From Microbotryum silenes-acaulis (taxonomy: Eukaryota > Basidiomycota > Microbotryomycetes > Microbotryales > Microbotryaceae), in the NCBI GenBank assembly GCA_003665825.1, contig QPFY01000011.1:868001-932000 (forward strand): a stretch of 64,000 nucleotides of DNA. The letters run 5' to 3'. Below are positions 20,616-32,472 of this stretch, piece after piece. How positions within the stretch are numbered: position 1 is the stretch's first letter; each line of letters begins with the position of its first letter. A model generated the notes under the pieces. The model saw only the letters and a program-made list of their open reading frames with translations. It had not been told where the DNA came from and did no database searches. A program made the translations under genes and the position numbers.

Positions 20616-22787
20616 TCACCTTCGGAGCTCGAGCGTCACAACTTCGAGGTTCAAGCCCATCACATGGGCGATATGGTCGCCGATGTCGGTGTTCTCATGG
20701 TTACCGGCGATTCCACTGGCGTTGTGACCGTACGCGTACAGATTCACGTCGACGCCCGAATGGCCCGCCGTACTCCAGCCGATCTGGGCCCTGCGACTGA
20801 TCGCATCGGCCAGCAGTCGATTCGCCCGATACGCATCGGTTCGAACGGCGTACACGGCCGCAACTTCGTCTTCGGTCGCATCCGAGACGCCGACTTGCTC
20901 CAACAATTCGCGCACGAACTGTCGGGTCGGGGACGCCGTCTTGGCCAGGAGGGATCCCAGGTAGGATGACGAGTGGGTCGCGTTCGTGAGAGCATCGGGA
21001 TACCAAGCGTACTGTGTGAGGGGCCAAACGAGTCCCGTTAGCAATGGAGACTCGGGGTTGGGTGCGGTCTCGAGCCACGTAGCACTGCTCGTACCTCGGG
21101 GTAAGCCGTGCCCAACTGCCGCGCCAAAGCCAGTCCACCCGTCTCGTGGTCCGAGATCGAGATCAGCAAGGTCGGAGTGTCGTCGTTGGCTTGCTTGACC
21201 CACTCCTTCACGAATTGGACCGTCTCGAGGTAAGCGAGCATGTCCGAGACGTGGCCGACCGGATCATTGTTGTGGGCGGCCATGTCGATGCGCGCACCCT
21301 CGATCATCAGGAAGAACCCTTTGGTGTCCTGGTTCGCGAGATACCGCAAAGCATGCGTCGTCCTGCGGCGAAGGAGGCCTCGTTAAGTAGTGTTAGCGCG
21401 AGGTCACCGGGATGCGGACTCGCGGCGCGCTTACATTTCTTTGAGGCTCGGCTGTTCGTCTGCGAGCACGTCGATCTGCTGCCGATCGATCTCGTACTCC
21501 ATATGCTGCAAGCAGAATCCCGCACCTGATCAGCTGTTGTCTGTCGCCGCCCCGGCCAAACATGGCTACTCACATCGTGCGAAAAGAGGCCGAGGACGGG
21601 GCTGCCATCGTGGTTGCGCTCGTCGTGCCAATTCCGCAACGCCTTGATCCCGTCCAAGACCGTATAGCCATTCTGCTGCGCCACTGCCAGCATGTCCTGG
21701 TCATCGGTCCGACAGGACGCTGTACCGGTCGAGTTGGGCCTCATGAAGCACATCCCTCCTCCGAGCGCGATATCAACAACCTGCCCCTGGGGGCCCTTGC
21801 CGACCAAGAAGGCCGCGATCTCGCTCTCGAGATCCCGGTCGACGACGTGGGCGTAGAACGAAGCCGGGGTCGCGTGGGTGATGCGAGATGTCGTGACGAG
21901 GCCCGTAGCGAAGCCTTGGCGCTTGGCTGCTTCGAGGACGGTGCCACACGGCTCCTGTTGGCTCGGCTCGACGCCAATCGCTCCGTTGTACGTCTTAATC
22001 GCGCAGGCGAAAGCGGTCGCTCCAGCGGCCGAGTCCGTGATGAGCGATGAGGATGATCGCGTGCGAGAGGAACCAACGAGGATCTCGTCGAGCGGCGTCA
22101 TGCCGTATCGTCGGGTTTTAAACCCGGGGGCGAGGGCGGCCCAGATCGAGGTGTTGAGCGCGTTCGACGGCGCAGCACTGGACGATGACGACGTGACGAT
22201 CGCATCCGATAGATGTTGCAGGTACGTGCGAGCCATCGACGCCGACGCTGGACCCATACCGTCGGAGATCATGAGGATGACGTTCATCTTGGGGCCCGAG
22301 TGCCCGAAACGAGTGCCGAGCGTGAGGAGCGCGGTCGTGGTCCACGCGATCAAGAGCAACGAGAGTAGTCCCGCAACGACGATAAGCCACCTCGATGCTC
22401 CCTGCCCAGGACGTGGGTTCAAGACCCGGGCCGCAATGTCTGCACGTGTCGGAACGATGATCCGCGACCTGCCACTCGCCCCGCGCGACGTCACCGGCTC
22501 GGGCAGCTTCTCATCGTAGTGCGATGCCTCGGTCGAACCAAGCTCGTGATCGGCGTCGTCCGAACCGTGCAAAAGTTGTTCCGTCGGTAATGAATCGACG
22601 GAAGCGTTCTCCTGCGCCACGAACGAGGCAAGCTCGTCAGCGGCCACAATCAACTCACCATGCAGTCGAGGACTAATGGCAGTTGGGCGGGGGCCAGCGG
22701 CAGAGCACAGCCCGAGGAAGGAGGCTCCGAGCTACGTACCTCGTCGAGGACGAATTGTATGTCGTCCTTCGAAGTATCCACCGTCAT
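20616..22787 (-). CDS. PHO8: Membrane-anchored (vacuolar-type) alkaline phosphatase
   Basis: Phosphate-releasing metalloenzyme of the alkaline phosphatase superfamily. Exons 22787-22740, 22653-21574, 21505-21435, 21362-21095 and 21011-20616 give 620 residues. After a hydrophilic N-terminal tail comes one membrane segment (WLIVVAGLLSLLLIAWTTTALL), giving the type II topology known for yeast Pho8. The catalytic part begins VILMISDGMGPAS (metal ligand Asp). The nucleophile serine is in LITDSAAGATAFACAIKTYNGAIGV. Later come HATPASFYAHVVDR, FFLMIEGARIDMAAHNND and SISDHETGGLALA with metal-binding residues. The first intron ends in TGAG. The last exon may end at the TGA chosen here or splice further, since AAGGTGAGT overlaps the stop. 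Confidence 0.88.
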
Positions 22788-23388
22788 TGATGCCCGCGTA
22801 GGCTGCGCCGGGTGAGAGAAAGGCCACGCGATTCAACTTGCCAACGGCGTGTGACTGCCTCGCACGGACCGTCTCGGACCGTGCCACTCGGGCGCTGGGT
22901 CAGAGTGAGCCGGCAGGAAGCAGATTCCGCTGCCAACCAAGACCACCGAGAGTTGTGAAGAGAAAAGCGCAAAAGCTTGCCTAGCGAAGTTGACTTTCCA
23001 AGACGTTGCTTCTTCGCTGCAGCAATTTTCGAATCGGTGAGACAGAGATCGGATTTGTGCAGGAGCTTCGAGTATGATTTGCAAAAGCAATGTAGTGACT
23101 GCGAAGCTAACCAACTGCAGTGTGGTGAAACACGAAGCCGAGTACGTCTAGATCCTGAGGAGCAAAGAATAATGATACAAGTAGGTGGCAGATTATAGAG
23201 GTCGGAGGTCGGAGGTCTGAGGGCAAGCCCAAGTGACAAAGCGGAACGGATCGAGACAGGAAGCCTCGCAAGTATGTACAGCGGAGTAAACAAGGGTGGG
23301 AAATGTCCATGATGGGGGAGCATCAGTGCTCGTGTATGTGTAGGCTACAAGTCGAGGGGAAAAGAATCTATGGCGCCTCTTCGGCCTT
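22788..23388. other. Intergenic region between PHO8 and the Cys-rich protein gene
   Basis: No gene recognised. A short GGAGGTC tandem repeat lies near 23197-23215. It is expected to contain the PHO8 promoter and the 3' UTR of the next gene. Confidence 0.35.
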
Positions 23389-24597
23389 TCAAACGCAAGT
23401 GGGTTGGTTGTTGACCGTTCCAGGCGAGGAGCCTCGTGGGCACGCTACGGAGAGTACAGGGGGAAAAGATTCGTCGTGGTCAGCCATCTTGCCAATCGGA
23501 GCAAGATATTCCGGGCCGCGAAGGCAACGTACTGAGACTGCACTGTCCGGAGCTGCAACCCGCGGGGAAGAAGCCGTTGTAAGAGCGAGGGCACACAACC
23601 CCTTCCTGCAAAAGATGAAAGCAAATACACGGGATGCACCGTATGGGTTAGGAATGGTTCGAACGGCCTGTCGCGCTGAGCTGAACTCTGCGGAGCACGC
23701 CCGAGGAGAGAGATATTTATACTCACGCTTCCGCAGTTGTTGGGGTCAGAGCCAAAGCTGAGGCACGAAGTGCCAGATCGGCTCTTGGTGTAGCCACGAG
23801 TGAGGCAAGTAAGAGTGCAGGCGCCGTTGGAGCAACCGCTGAGACCGTTCGGGTCTTGGGCGCACGTGACGTTGTCGCATTGATCGACGTTCTTGATGCA
23901 AAACACGTTACGGTCGTTGCTCTGTTGCGTGTAGCCGGAAGGACAGGAGATGGTGCAGACCTGGTTGCACGAGGCCGTAGCGATGGACGGGTAGGCCACT
24001 TTGCCAACGTAGAATGTGCGGCAGAACTCATCGGCGTTGGCCTGACCGCCGACTGTGAAGGACAATGCACGCCGAGCACTCTGCAGGTCAGTGCAGGCAC
24101 TTGGCGAGCCGATAAAAGTGCAAAAGAAGAAAGGGAGATAACGAACCTCGGTTGGGGAAGCACCTCATCCTCGGGAGACGGCGCTTGGACAGGGTTGACG
24201 CGGAAGTCTCGAAGCTGCGGCGATGGACGCCGAGAGCAGAGTATGCCTCTTCGATGTTGCGCCTGGCGAGATCATCCTCCGCAAGCTCGGAAAGGCCACC
24301 TGCGTTCCTGCGAGCAGATCGCTTAGCCCTGGACTTGGCCAAGGCAATACGGAGGGCGGCCTGGCGTTGGAGCTCGCGCTTATCGAGGGTGTAGGGCTGT
24401 GCGCCGGAGGAGAACGCGTCTGCAGAGGCAGCGTGCGCAGTTAGAGCAGGGCGGAAGTCAGTTACTACAGCCACCCATCACGATATCTATGAACCACTAC
24501 AGTAAGCCGACACACAACCGAAGAACGTACTGGGAAGGGCAGCCGCAAAGGTCGGCGCCGCGAGGACAACTGCGGATAAGAAGTTCAAGAGCAGCAT
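23389..24597 (-). CDS. Secreted cysteine-rich protein, family not named
   Basis: Five exons (24597-24531, 24419-24164, 24078-23727, 23605-23533, 23444-23389) give 267 residues. The start MLLLNFLSAVVLAAPTFAAALP is a clear signal peptide. A basic propeptide-like region follows (KRELQRQ, KSRAKRSARR, possible dibasic processing). The mature part has evenly spaced cysteines in repeated CxxxCTxxCPSGY-type units: CNQVCTISCPSGYTQ, CDNVTCAQDPNGL, CSNGACTLTCLTRGY, VVCPRSYNGFF, CSSGQCSLTCPRGS. This layout occurs in secreted or cell-wall proteins of basidiomycetes. The exon 2/3 junction is the least certain. An adhesive or effector-like role would be speculation. Confidence 0.75.
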
Positions 24598-26507
24598 GTC
24601 GCGGTCGTCGAGGGAGAGACAGAGTGGGGTTGATGGGCGAAGAGCGAGGCCGAGAGCTGTCAGTCGGGTCGAGTCGAAGAAAACTCGATTCGAACTGGTC
24701 GAGGGCGGAAGTGCTGGAATAAACGGGGAGGTGGTTTGGGCAGAGTATGGGAAAAGGAAGAGAAGGGACGCCCACGATCGAAGGGGATAATGGATCACAT
24801 TCAGAGCTTGGCGGTCAACGCCGGGCCATCACCCAGATCTCACCCCTGGAGCGAGAAGACGCGAGCGCGCTGAGCGAGTCCATCCCCGGATCGGTAGGGA
24901 GGAGTACCACCATGGGCGTGTGGCACAATTGGCTTTCAGGTTTTGGCGGTATTCCACGAGCCAGCGGAGGATCTTGGCGTGATACAGTTCCTGAGCTTCA
25001 AAGTGGGCATTTGTGGGCGTGCAAAATCGGCCACCGAAGCGGAAGTGCTGGCAGGCGAAACTTCCGATCGCGAGCCAACTATTTCGGGCCCGCAGTCGGA
25101 CTATCACACACAAAGTTCTACAACAGGGCCTCCCTGGAACGACAGTGATCGATCGTCCGCGTCCGGAACGCAGAGGGGTTCCCTAAACCCTTGGCGGGAA
25201 GACAGGTCATCCAGAAGAACCCCGCTTTCCGAGCCCCCGGTAGAGTGAGTGGGAGTGATGCCGAAGATGCGAAGATGCGAATGATTGCCACAACCGCGCA
25301 CAACCGTAACGATAAGCGGCTCCGCGCGCCTTCGACGACACCGAAAGCGGAAGGCGGCCACGCGCGACAAATCCAGCCGCCTTTAGAATCCGCGTGCTCG
25401 CCGCTGGCAGTGAGTTGACGCTGTCAAGTTCCAAGTTAGTACCCCCGCCGTCGCGCCAGGCATGAAGTCCTCTACCCATCATTCGTACCTGGATGGGTAC
25501 AAACCCATACAGGTAGTTGATCGGGAACGGTTGCTTACGTTCCTAACTGGTTTTCGGGAAAGGTTTCATGGTACGTTTACATACTAGGCGCGGCGCATTT
25601 TTTCTTCAAGTTGAATGCTTGCAGTGCTTACGGTTAGACTTGGGCGGCGAAAGTAGTTAGTAGAGCCTCGTCTGATCTTCTGAGAGCTGTCCAAGGGTCG
25701 CATTATGTAGGTAACTGTCTCACTGCTGCACGGCGCAGCAGCGTTGAGGGCGGCGGTGGTTCATTCGGACAAGGATCTAGGGGTGCTGCTCGATCCGAAG
25801 GCTCATGCCAAAGCCATTCTGCTTGGCCTCCACACTACGTTTGACGCCCGAATTTCAATGTGGCCAACCCGAAATGTGATGGTCACCTCTGCCTATCCTA
25901 AGGTTCCTACTTGGTTGGTAGTCAAGGATGGTCACATTTACCTACTCAAAAACCTGCGGAGTCCGGGGAGTATTCTAGACAAGCAGCCTACACGGCGTGT
26001 CGGCCGGTGGGCGCTCGGGTCGGGCGCCCGGGCTGAAACACTTTTCTGCCTCCGATGGTTAACGGATTGCATGATCGTGAAAGCAGGTGTGCAGGTAGCT
26101 ACGAGATCAGGTAGCGCTGCAACGTAAATAAAATAAAACATGGGAGGGTGGTGAACCGAAATACCGATGGGATGGGAGAACCCTTACCCAGGGTTCAGGT
26201 AGATCGAGGATTGAATGGGTGCTAATCGCGATGCGATAGAGGACTGTTCTGCCTGTTCTGCGCGCTTCTGCCGTGTGCGGCGTTCGCCCAGTAGTCGCCA
26301 GTCGTCCGCCGCTCGCACGTGCGATTTCGGGTACCTGGGCTCGCTCTCTCGCTCTCTCTTCCGGAGATCTGCGGATCTTTTGGTTTCGATCACATCCGAG
26401 GAAGAGCTAGTCAGATGGTACCTGCCAAGAGGATCCATCTCGTACGAGCGTCGACTCCGCCTATTACCTGTCGGGTCCGAAACACGCCACTATCTCCTAG
26501 CTCTGAC
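24598..26507. other. Intergenic region, about 1.9 kb, possibly decayed repeats
   Basis: No protein recognised. A 13-bp-arm hairpin with one mismatch lies at 25486-25515. An open frame at 25744-26127 matches nothing I know. It is followed by an A-rich AAATAAAATAAAA stretch near 26125-26138, reminiscent of the retroelement tail at 7839-7852. Part of this region may be a decayed mobile element, but that is weakly supported. Confidence 0.3.
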
Positions 26508-28339
26508 ATGTCCCCCCAAGGCTTATCGAGCCTGCCGGTAATCGACCTCTCGTCCTTTCTCGAGGTCGGTGTGGCCGCCGGCGACTCTCACCCCTCCGCG
26601 GCATCGGACCCGGACCGCACATCCCGGCAAAGTGCGGTAGCTGCGTCAATTCACGCCGCTTGTCGAGACTATGGCTTCTTCTACGTTACCGGCTTTGACT
26701 CGGTGATCAGTCGCGAAGAAAGACAAGGCTCGCTCGCCGTCGCACGCCAGTTCTTTGATCTGCCAGAGCCAATTAAGCAACGCGTGCGGATCGACAAGGG
26801 CGGCGACGGCGCGAGAGGGTGGCAGAAGTTGGGCGAGAACGTCACGCAGTACCAAGGTTAGTCATACAAGCCACTGTCGTGTCGCTTCGGAGGTCTTTCT
26901 GGCCCATGTACTGGGCCTCGGTTGGCGTAGCGCGGGGGTCGACGGAGCAGCTGCGCGGGTGTGACCGCGTGACCCCCACATACTAGCGGTGCAGCCCGGG
27001 GCCTAAACGTCGCAACCTGACTCTTGCGGATTCTCCTCGTTCAACACTAGCTGATCACCACGAGGGGTACGATCTCTGTGAGTCTGGCGTCCTCCACGTT
27101 CTAGGAGTCACATTTTGACCGCAGTTTACGTTTCTGTTTCAGATCGGCCAGTCAAGAATCCTGATGCGACCAAGCTGCTGCACGGCCACAACCCGTGGCC
27201 CGTCGAGCCCGCCAACTTCCGTCCAACGCTTGAAAGGTGGATCGAAAAGTGTCAGATTATCGGTATGGCCTTGATGCAAGCCACCGCACTTGGACTGGGC
27301 ATGGCCCTCGATAGCGACGAGTGGAAGCACCTCCGAGCGTCCGTGGACGAGAGTTTCTGGGTGATGAGGTGAGAGCGGCGGCTGGAGACGTCGTGGGGAT
27401 GCTCCAAGGGCTTGCGACCGACATTCGTGGCCCACATATACATCAACAGATGCATCGGCTATCCTCCTCTTCCCAAGGACGCCAAAGGCGTCTCGTGCGG
27501 TGCTCACAAGGGTCAGTTTCATCAACATATTGAGTTGGAAGCATGATCGCACCTTGTCTGACCTGTTTCATTATCAACAGATTACGGTCAGTATTGTCCC
27601 TTCTCTCGTCACGGACAGATTCGCTCTACCGCCGCTCTTATTGACCACCTCTACAACGCTCGGAAAATAGGCTGCTACACCCTGCTGCACACCGACTCGA
27701 CTCCCGGGGCCCTGCAAGTCTTCCTGCCTTCGGAACAGGGTGCGAGCGAAGAGAATGGTGTGCGAGGAAGCTGGATCCCAGCTGATCCTATACAAGACGC
27801 CTTTGTGGTGAAGTGAGGCCTCCTGTGCGTTCAGATCGCGCGATGTCGGTGTTGACACTCCGAAGCGGTTATCGTTTCTTGCGCTCGGTGCAGTATCGGT
27901 TCCATGTGGGAGATCTGGAGCGCGGGCCTGTACAAAGCGACAATACATCGGGTGCTACATAAAAGCCCCAACTATCGCGTCTCGTGAGTCTTGACTTGTG
28001 ACGCGTCTTGAGTGTTCACAGGTGATTTCGGGGGCTGACATTCCGGGACTGCGCAATTTCTTTCGGACCCCCGGTTGGACATCGAACAGCATTCCCTTCT
28101 TCTTTGAGCCCAACTTTGATGCGGTCATTAAGGTAGGTCTTCAACATTGATCAAGACGGTGGTTGAAGCGGAGTAAAAGCTGATCGTGCTCCTACTTGCA
28201 GCCACTCCCTGCGGCGCTCAAGCTGCGTAACGAAGCAGCAGGTGCTCTTCAAGATGGGCCAGAACCGACGGCGCACGCGGATTCCGTCATCTATGGAGAG
28301 TTTTTGCGGAGTAAAGTCGCGGGCAACTTCGCTCCGTGA
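26508..28339 (+). CDS. 2-oxoglutarate/Fe(II) dioxygenase, isopenicillin-N-synthase-like
   Basis: Soluble non-haem iron oxygenase of the IPNS-like (DIOX_N plus 2OG-FeII_Oxy) family; substrate unknown. Nine exons (26508-26856, 27051-27077, 27143-27368, 27450-27511, 27581-27586, 27671-27812, 27894-27983, 28090-28132, 28202-28339) keep phase and give 360 residues. The N-terminal DIOX_N part has LPVIDLSSF and YGFFYVTGFD. The iron triad is the H and D of CGAHKDYG plus the H of ATIHRVLH. The 2OG-binding Arg-x-Ser is in NYRVSIPFFFEP. The C-terminus, IYGEFLRSKVAGNF, is typical. Exon 5 is just six nucleotides (ATTACG), needed to complete HKDYG. Confidence 0.88.
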
Positions 28340-29398
28340 TCGAGCAGCGATTATAACGACGGTCTCGAACTTTGGTGCGCCTTTCTGTGCCTACCTGATC
28401 AGCCGGATGGCTTCGAAGTGTATTCCATTGACACCCACCACTTGGCTCTCGTTACTGAACAAAGAGGTGTTCTTGATCTGACGAGCTCGGTCGTTGATCC
28501 ATGGGCTAGTATTAGGTTCCGATTTAGCTGGGGGCTCTGACTCGAAGTTTGGGCATGGTTGAGGTGGAGTGGGGGATCCTTGATAGGTGTTCGTTGCCGA
28601 TCCCTTTTGAAGTCTATAGGAGTACACGGTGCCAAGCGGTCTGGTGCGCCTCGTTTCGACAGACCATTCGCAATCCGGCCTTTTGCAATTCCATGGATCC
28701 TGCTTGAAGCCCAAAGGAGGAGATTGCTGGCTTCAGAGGAATCGAGAGTACGACTGGTGACGTGGAAGAGCTGTCGCCGCGCCGTGAAGGTTATATGAAG
28801 TGATGTGAGCTCTGGATTGGTCGGCCTCTTGCTGAAGGGTGTCGTCCGTTTCATCACTTTCGCCCCCAACATTTCACTATTCGAAAACCTATACAAGATC
28901 AATGGTACACCTCTCAAAATGCACGGGAAATCTGCTAGGGCCATTTCCCCTATCCGTAGTGCAAGTGGGGTTGGGGTCTTTTCCCGCGCCGGAGGCGTCC
29001 AGCGTCAAAAGGGCGCCACACGTGAGGCCTCATGGCGGACCTCGTTCGACGAGCCTGGGACCGCCACGGCTCCTCTCAGGGAAGACGAGAACAGGTCGTA
29101 TCAAATCTTGAAAAGACGGGGCAGCCGGGCACCGCTCTTTCTCTAGATCGAGCTCATCATCATAGGTGGTCCGAGCAATTGAATCTAGTGCTAAGTAGTG
29201 AAACGGACCGGACAAGATTGCCGATTGCAGAAAAAAACGAAAACTTGAGCGCCAAAGCGGCGAAATTACAGAGACGCGGCAACAGAGGGAGGAAGGGCGG
29301 CGAATCGATCTACAGGGTGCACGGGCCGAGGCCTGAAGGGTAGCCGTAAGCTAGTAGAGTCAGCATCCGCATCTGCGCACGCGAATTACGGATTGTGC
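28340..29398. other. Convergent intergenic region of about 1 kb, no gene seen
   Basis: Lies between two convergent stop codons. The only longer frame (minus, 28944-28399) has no recognisable domain and lacks splice support. Presumed 3' UTRs and spacer. Confidence 0.35.
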
Positions 29399-30495
29399 TC
29401 ACTCGGCGACGGCGATGGCGCGTATGTGCATCATCACGCACTGCGAGTAGTGCCACAGCAGGTACTTGGCGCAGGGAAGGTCGTGAGGGCGTGAGGCCGC
29501 GAGCGGGTGGTTCATCAATGCATCAGCGCCAGCAGTCCGAAACACGGTCCATAAACATGCCTAGCGTAGGTGGAGGGGAGAAGAACCAAACTGACCCCCA
29601 GCGGGTACAAACCCAGCATGTAATGATCCCACATGGCGTGTAAATCACGGCTGAGGGTTAGGCCGCAGGCAGGACCATACGGATGGGCCTCGCCGAACTT
29701 GGACCAGATCTGCGGGAGCAAGTGAGGGATCGAGAGAGGGGTCGAGTCAGCAGCAGCACCGATCGCGGACCACAGGAACTGAACACACATCCTGTCGGCT
29801 AACGGGGATGATGTAACGGGGATGATGTGGCAAGCGACGATGAGCGTGGCAGGAATTCCGGCGACAAGACAACGTTGGTCGCGTTCGAACAGCGCTGCTC
29901 GAAACGGAGACTGATCCACGCCACACGGGTGAGCGAGTCGTACTCAGTGTCACAGAGAAGCAAGGAACACGTGGGTACGGCTCGTTGAGAGCTACAAAAC
30001 GCGAACCCGCAGCTCCAACCCGGCGTCGACTCGGAGACTTACTTGGCCAGTTGGAGACGAGCGGCTCGAGGCGCTCATCGTGCTTTCCGAGACGCTGCCG
30101 CAGAGGAACGACGGCAGATGGTACTTTCGTTTGCTGATGGGTCCGACGTTGAGGGTGAAGAGTTGGGGTTGTGCAGGGTCCGCATCGTCGGTGGGTGGGG
30201 CCAAGGGGACAAAGAGGTACGCGCCCGGTTGCGGCGTCGTGGACATGTCGATCGGTTCACTGGCCTCGTTGCACAGGTAGCCGGGTTGCACGACAGACAT
30301 TTGCACGATCTCACGGATGCGACGCCAGTCAAGGGTCGGCTCGGAGCTTGTCAGCCAACTGATCGGGATCGTTGCGAGCACCGCGGGGGACGGGTGCCCG
30401 ATCACGGGAGTGGCGGCGGTCACGGTGATGTTCCCCTCGAACGTGCTCCCCTTGTCGCTCCAGAGCTGCAGAAACGATAGATCCGTCTCGTCCAT
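29399..30495 (-). CDS. HNH-nuclease-domain protein, frame disturbed by a 14-bp duplication
   Basis: Protein with a fungal HNH_2 domain. Exons 30495-30043, 29910-29789, 29709-29596 and 29560-29399. Exon 2 carries FRAALFERDQRCLVAGIPATLIVACHIIP (the CHIIP is the HNH first His). Exon 3 has PYGPACGLTLSRDLHAMWDHYMLGLYPLG (NGLxLxxxLHxxFD-like). Exon 4 ends LLWHYSQCVMMHIRAIAVAE. A perfect tandem duplication of 14 bp (29801-29828) sits just after HIIP. Removing one copy makes the exon a multiple of three and gives HIIPVSRQD joined in phase to IWSKFGEAHPYG. With both copies, the GTGTGT donor is out of phase; a weak GTTCAG donor four nt further on would restore phase. The role is unknown; many fungal HNH_2 proteins have no known function. 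Confidence 0.7.
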
Positions 30496-30746
30496 CAGTG
30501 GAACTGCGACCGCGGGCGAACGAAGGGAGGATTCGGTGAGTTCGAGTCGGGTGGGGCCATGGGGGGCCGTGGCGCCTTGGGCAAAGTGGCTGGGGATGAG
30601 AGCGATATTTTGAATTCCAATTCCAGTTACAGTCTACAGAAAGAGCCGACCCTTATCGGGCGGGGAGAGGACAAGAAAGCGACCAGTAAGGCGAGGTAAA
30701 GCGACCTGTTGAAAATTAAAGGCCAGGTAAACTAATAGGATAAACT

Positions 30747-32188
30747 ATGCCGGCGCTCGTTCCTCTTGCTCCTGCGCTTTTGAAATCGGCACCTCTCGAC
30801 GCAATGCAGCCGCAGGCCCGGTCCGACGCATCGACCTCGGGCTCGGGCTCTTCACCGGCCCAGACAAGGGAAGCTGGGCGAAACGGTGCCCCGGCTGCGC
30901 GTGCTGGCTCTGTAGCGAATGTGGGTCGGGGGTGGGGGGCAGGCGCATCGGCATCGGCATCGGCATCGGCATCGGCATTGACATCGTCAACGGCATCGAG
31001 CTCGTCCGTGAATGAGGGCGGTAGAGTCGTGCAACGCAAGTCGCTGAATGCAATTCTGGTCAATACATGCCAGGTCAGTCTTGTGGACCGCTTCTCATCT
31101 GCGCGCCGTTAGGCTGATCACTCTCTCGTGAAACGACGTCATCGCTGACCCACGTCTTTGACATTCCACCCCCGTCCATCCCCCCACAGAAAGGCAACCC
31201 GGTCGTCACCCATATCCGCAACACCCCGTGGGAGTATGGAGATATCAAGGCCGACTACCAGGTCGGCGCAACAACGGGAGTGCTGTATCTCTCGTACGTC
31301 TGTCACCTCATCGGCGGCACGGTCTCGTGCCGTGGTCGATCGTGGCCTACATCACATGACTTCTTGCTAGAGGATCTCCCCGAGTTTCATTGCGACCCAT
31401 CACAGAGCTGTGAGCTGATTGGGTGTATTTGCTTTGTTGACAGACTTCGATATCATCTTCTGCACCCCGAATACATACACCAACGGATAAAGGGTCTCGC
31501 TCAAAGCTACTCGCTCCGTCTCGTACTCATGCTCTGCGACGTGGACAATCACCAAGCCGCCACCAAGGAGCTCACCAAAATATGCATCGTCAATAACCTG
31601 ACTGTGATCGTGGCATGGTCGTGAGTCTCTCTGCCCTCTGATTGCCTCGCGACGTGCTCCGGCCCGCTCCCGGTCGTCCGCAAGCACCGAGACTAGGTGG
31701 AGCCAAGCTGACGTCCTCAATGTGCGATGATCTGCCCATTCCATGTCGGCAGCACCCAAGAATGTTCGCGCTACCTAGAGCTATACAAGCAATTTGAGCG
31801 CAAGGCACCCGATCTGATCAAGGAGCGAGTCGATGACAGCTACATGTCACATCTGACCTCGGCACTGACTTCGGTCAAAGGTGTGAACAAGACCGATGTG
31901 ACGACGCTCGCGTCGAATTGTTTGGTAAGCTCGCAGCTAAAGAGTCGTCACACGCGTATCCTTGATGCTGATGCGCGGCTTGATGGTCGTGGGCAGACTT
32001 TTCGCAACATCGTCACGGCCTCGCCCGACGCGCTCGCGGCTCTACCCGGTCTCGGCGACAAGAAGGTTCGGCGACTGCGAGACGCGTTCGAGGGATCTTT
32101 CGTCGTCACCAAGAAGAAGAGGGTAGACCTGATGGAGAAGAAGAGCATCGCCGATCGCATGGCCGAGAAGGGGCACGCTTTGAACTGA
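30747..32188 (+). CDS. RAD10: DNA excision repair protein ERCC1/Rad10
   Basis: Non-catalytic partner of the XPF/Rad1 structure-specific nuclease, used in nucleotide excision repair and single-strand annealing. Exons 30747-31073, 31190-31293, 31444-31620, 31753-31924 and 31997-32188 give 323 residues. The N-terminal about 100 residues are low complexity with an Ala-Ser run encoded by GCATCG repeats. The central domain begins NPVVTHIRNTPWEY, then DYQVGATTGVLYLS, LHPEYIHQRI and LRLVLMLCDVDNH. The C-terminal helix-hairpin-helix pair is visible in VKGVNKTDVTTLASN and ALPGLGDKKVRRLRDAF. A Lys-rich tail follows. The 72-nt last intron is required because TFRNIVTASP must follow SNCL. Confidence 0.93.
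30944..30979 (+). repeat. GCATCG hexanucleotide microsatellite
   Basis: About six tandem copies of GCATCG inside ERCC1 exon 1, encoding an Ala-Ser run. Length changes stay in frame. Confidence 0.8.
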
Positions 32189-32472
32189 AGGTGAGGCAAC
32201 GAGGTCGAGGCCGAGGACGAGCGTTGTGGCTGGGACACCGTCTGCCAAGCTTTTCAATCAGAACGATTTCCTATTTCGCTTGCATCGTCTGTAGTTTTGC
32301 ATAGCCTTTCCAACCATGTTCTAACAAAAAAATGCGCTCTCCCTCGCACAATCGATGGAAGGATCGAAGCCTGCCGCTACTCACGTGATTTGCCTCCATG
32401 TGCGCGCGAGGTGGAACGCGACGAACAGACAAGTGACTCTGTCTCCCTCTTGCCTCGCCCTGAGCGAACTCG

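Noticed and set aside
25744..26127. 127-codon open frame
   Set aside because: No recognisable domain, and the start is in an AT-richer, repeat-like stretch; not called as a gene.
28399..28944. 181-codon minus-strand frame
   Set aside because: No domain or splice evidence, and it overlaps the 3' region of the oxygenase gene.
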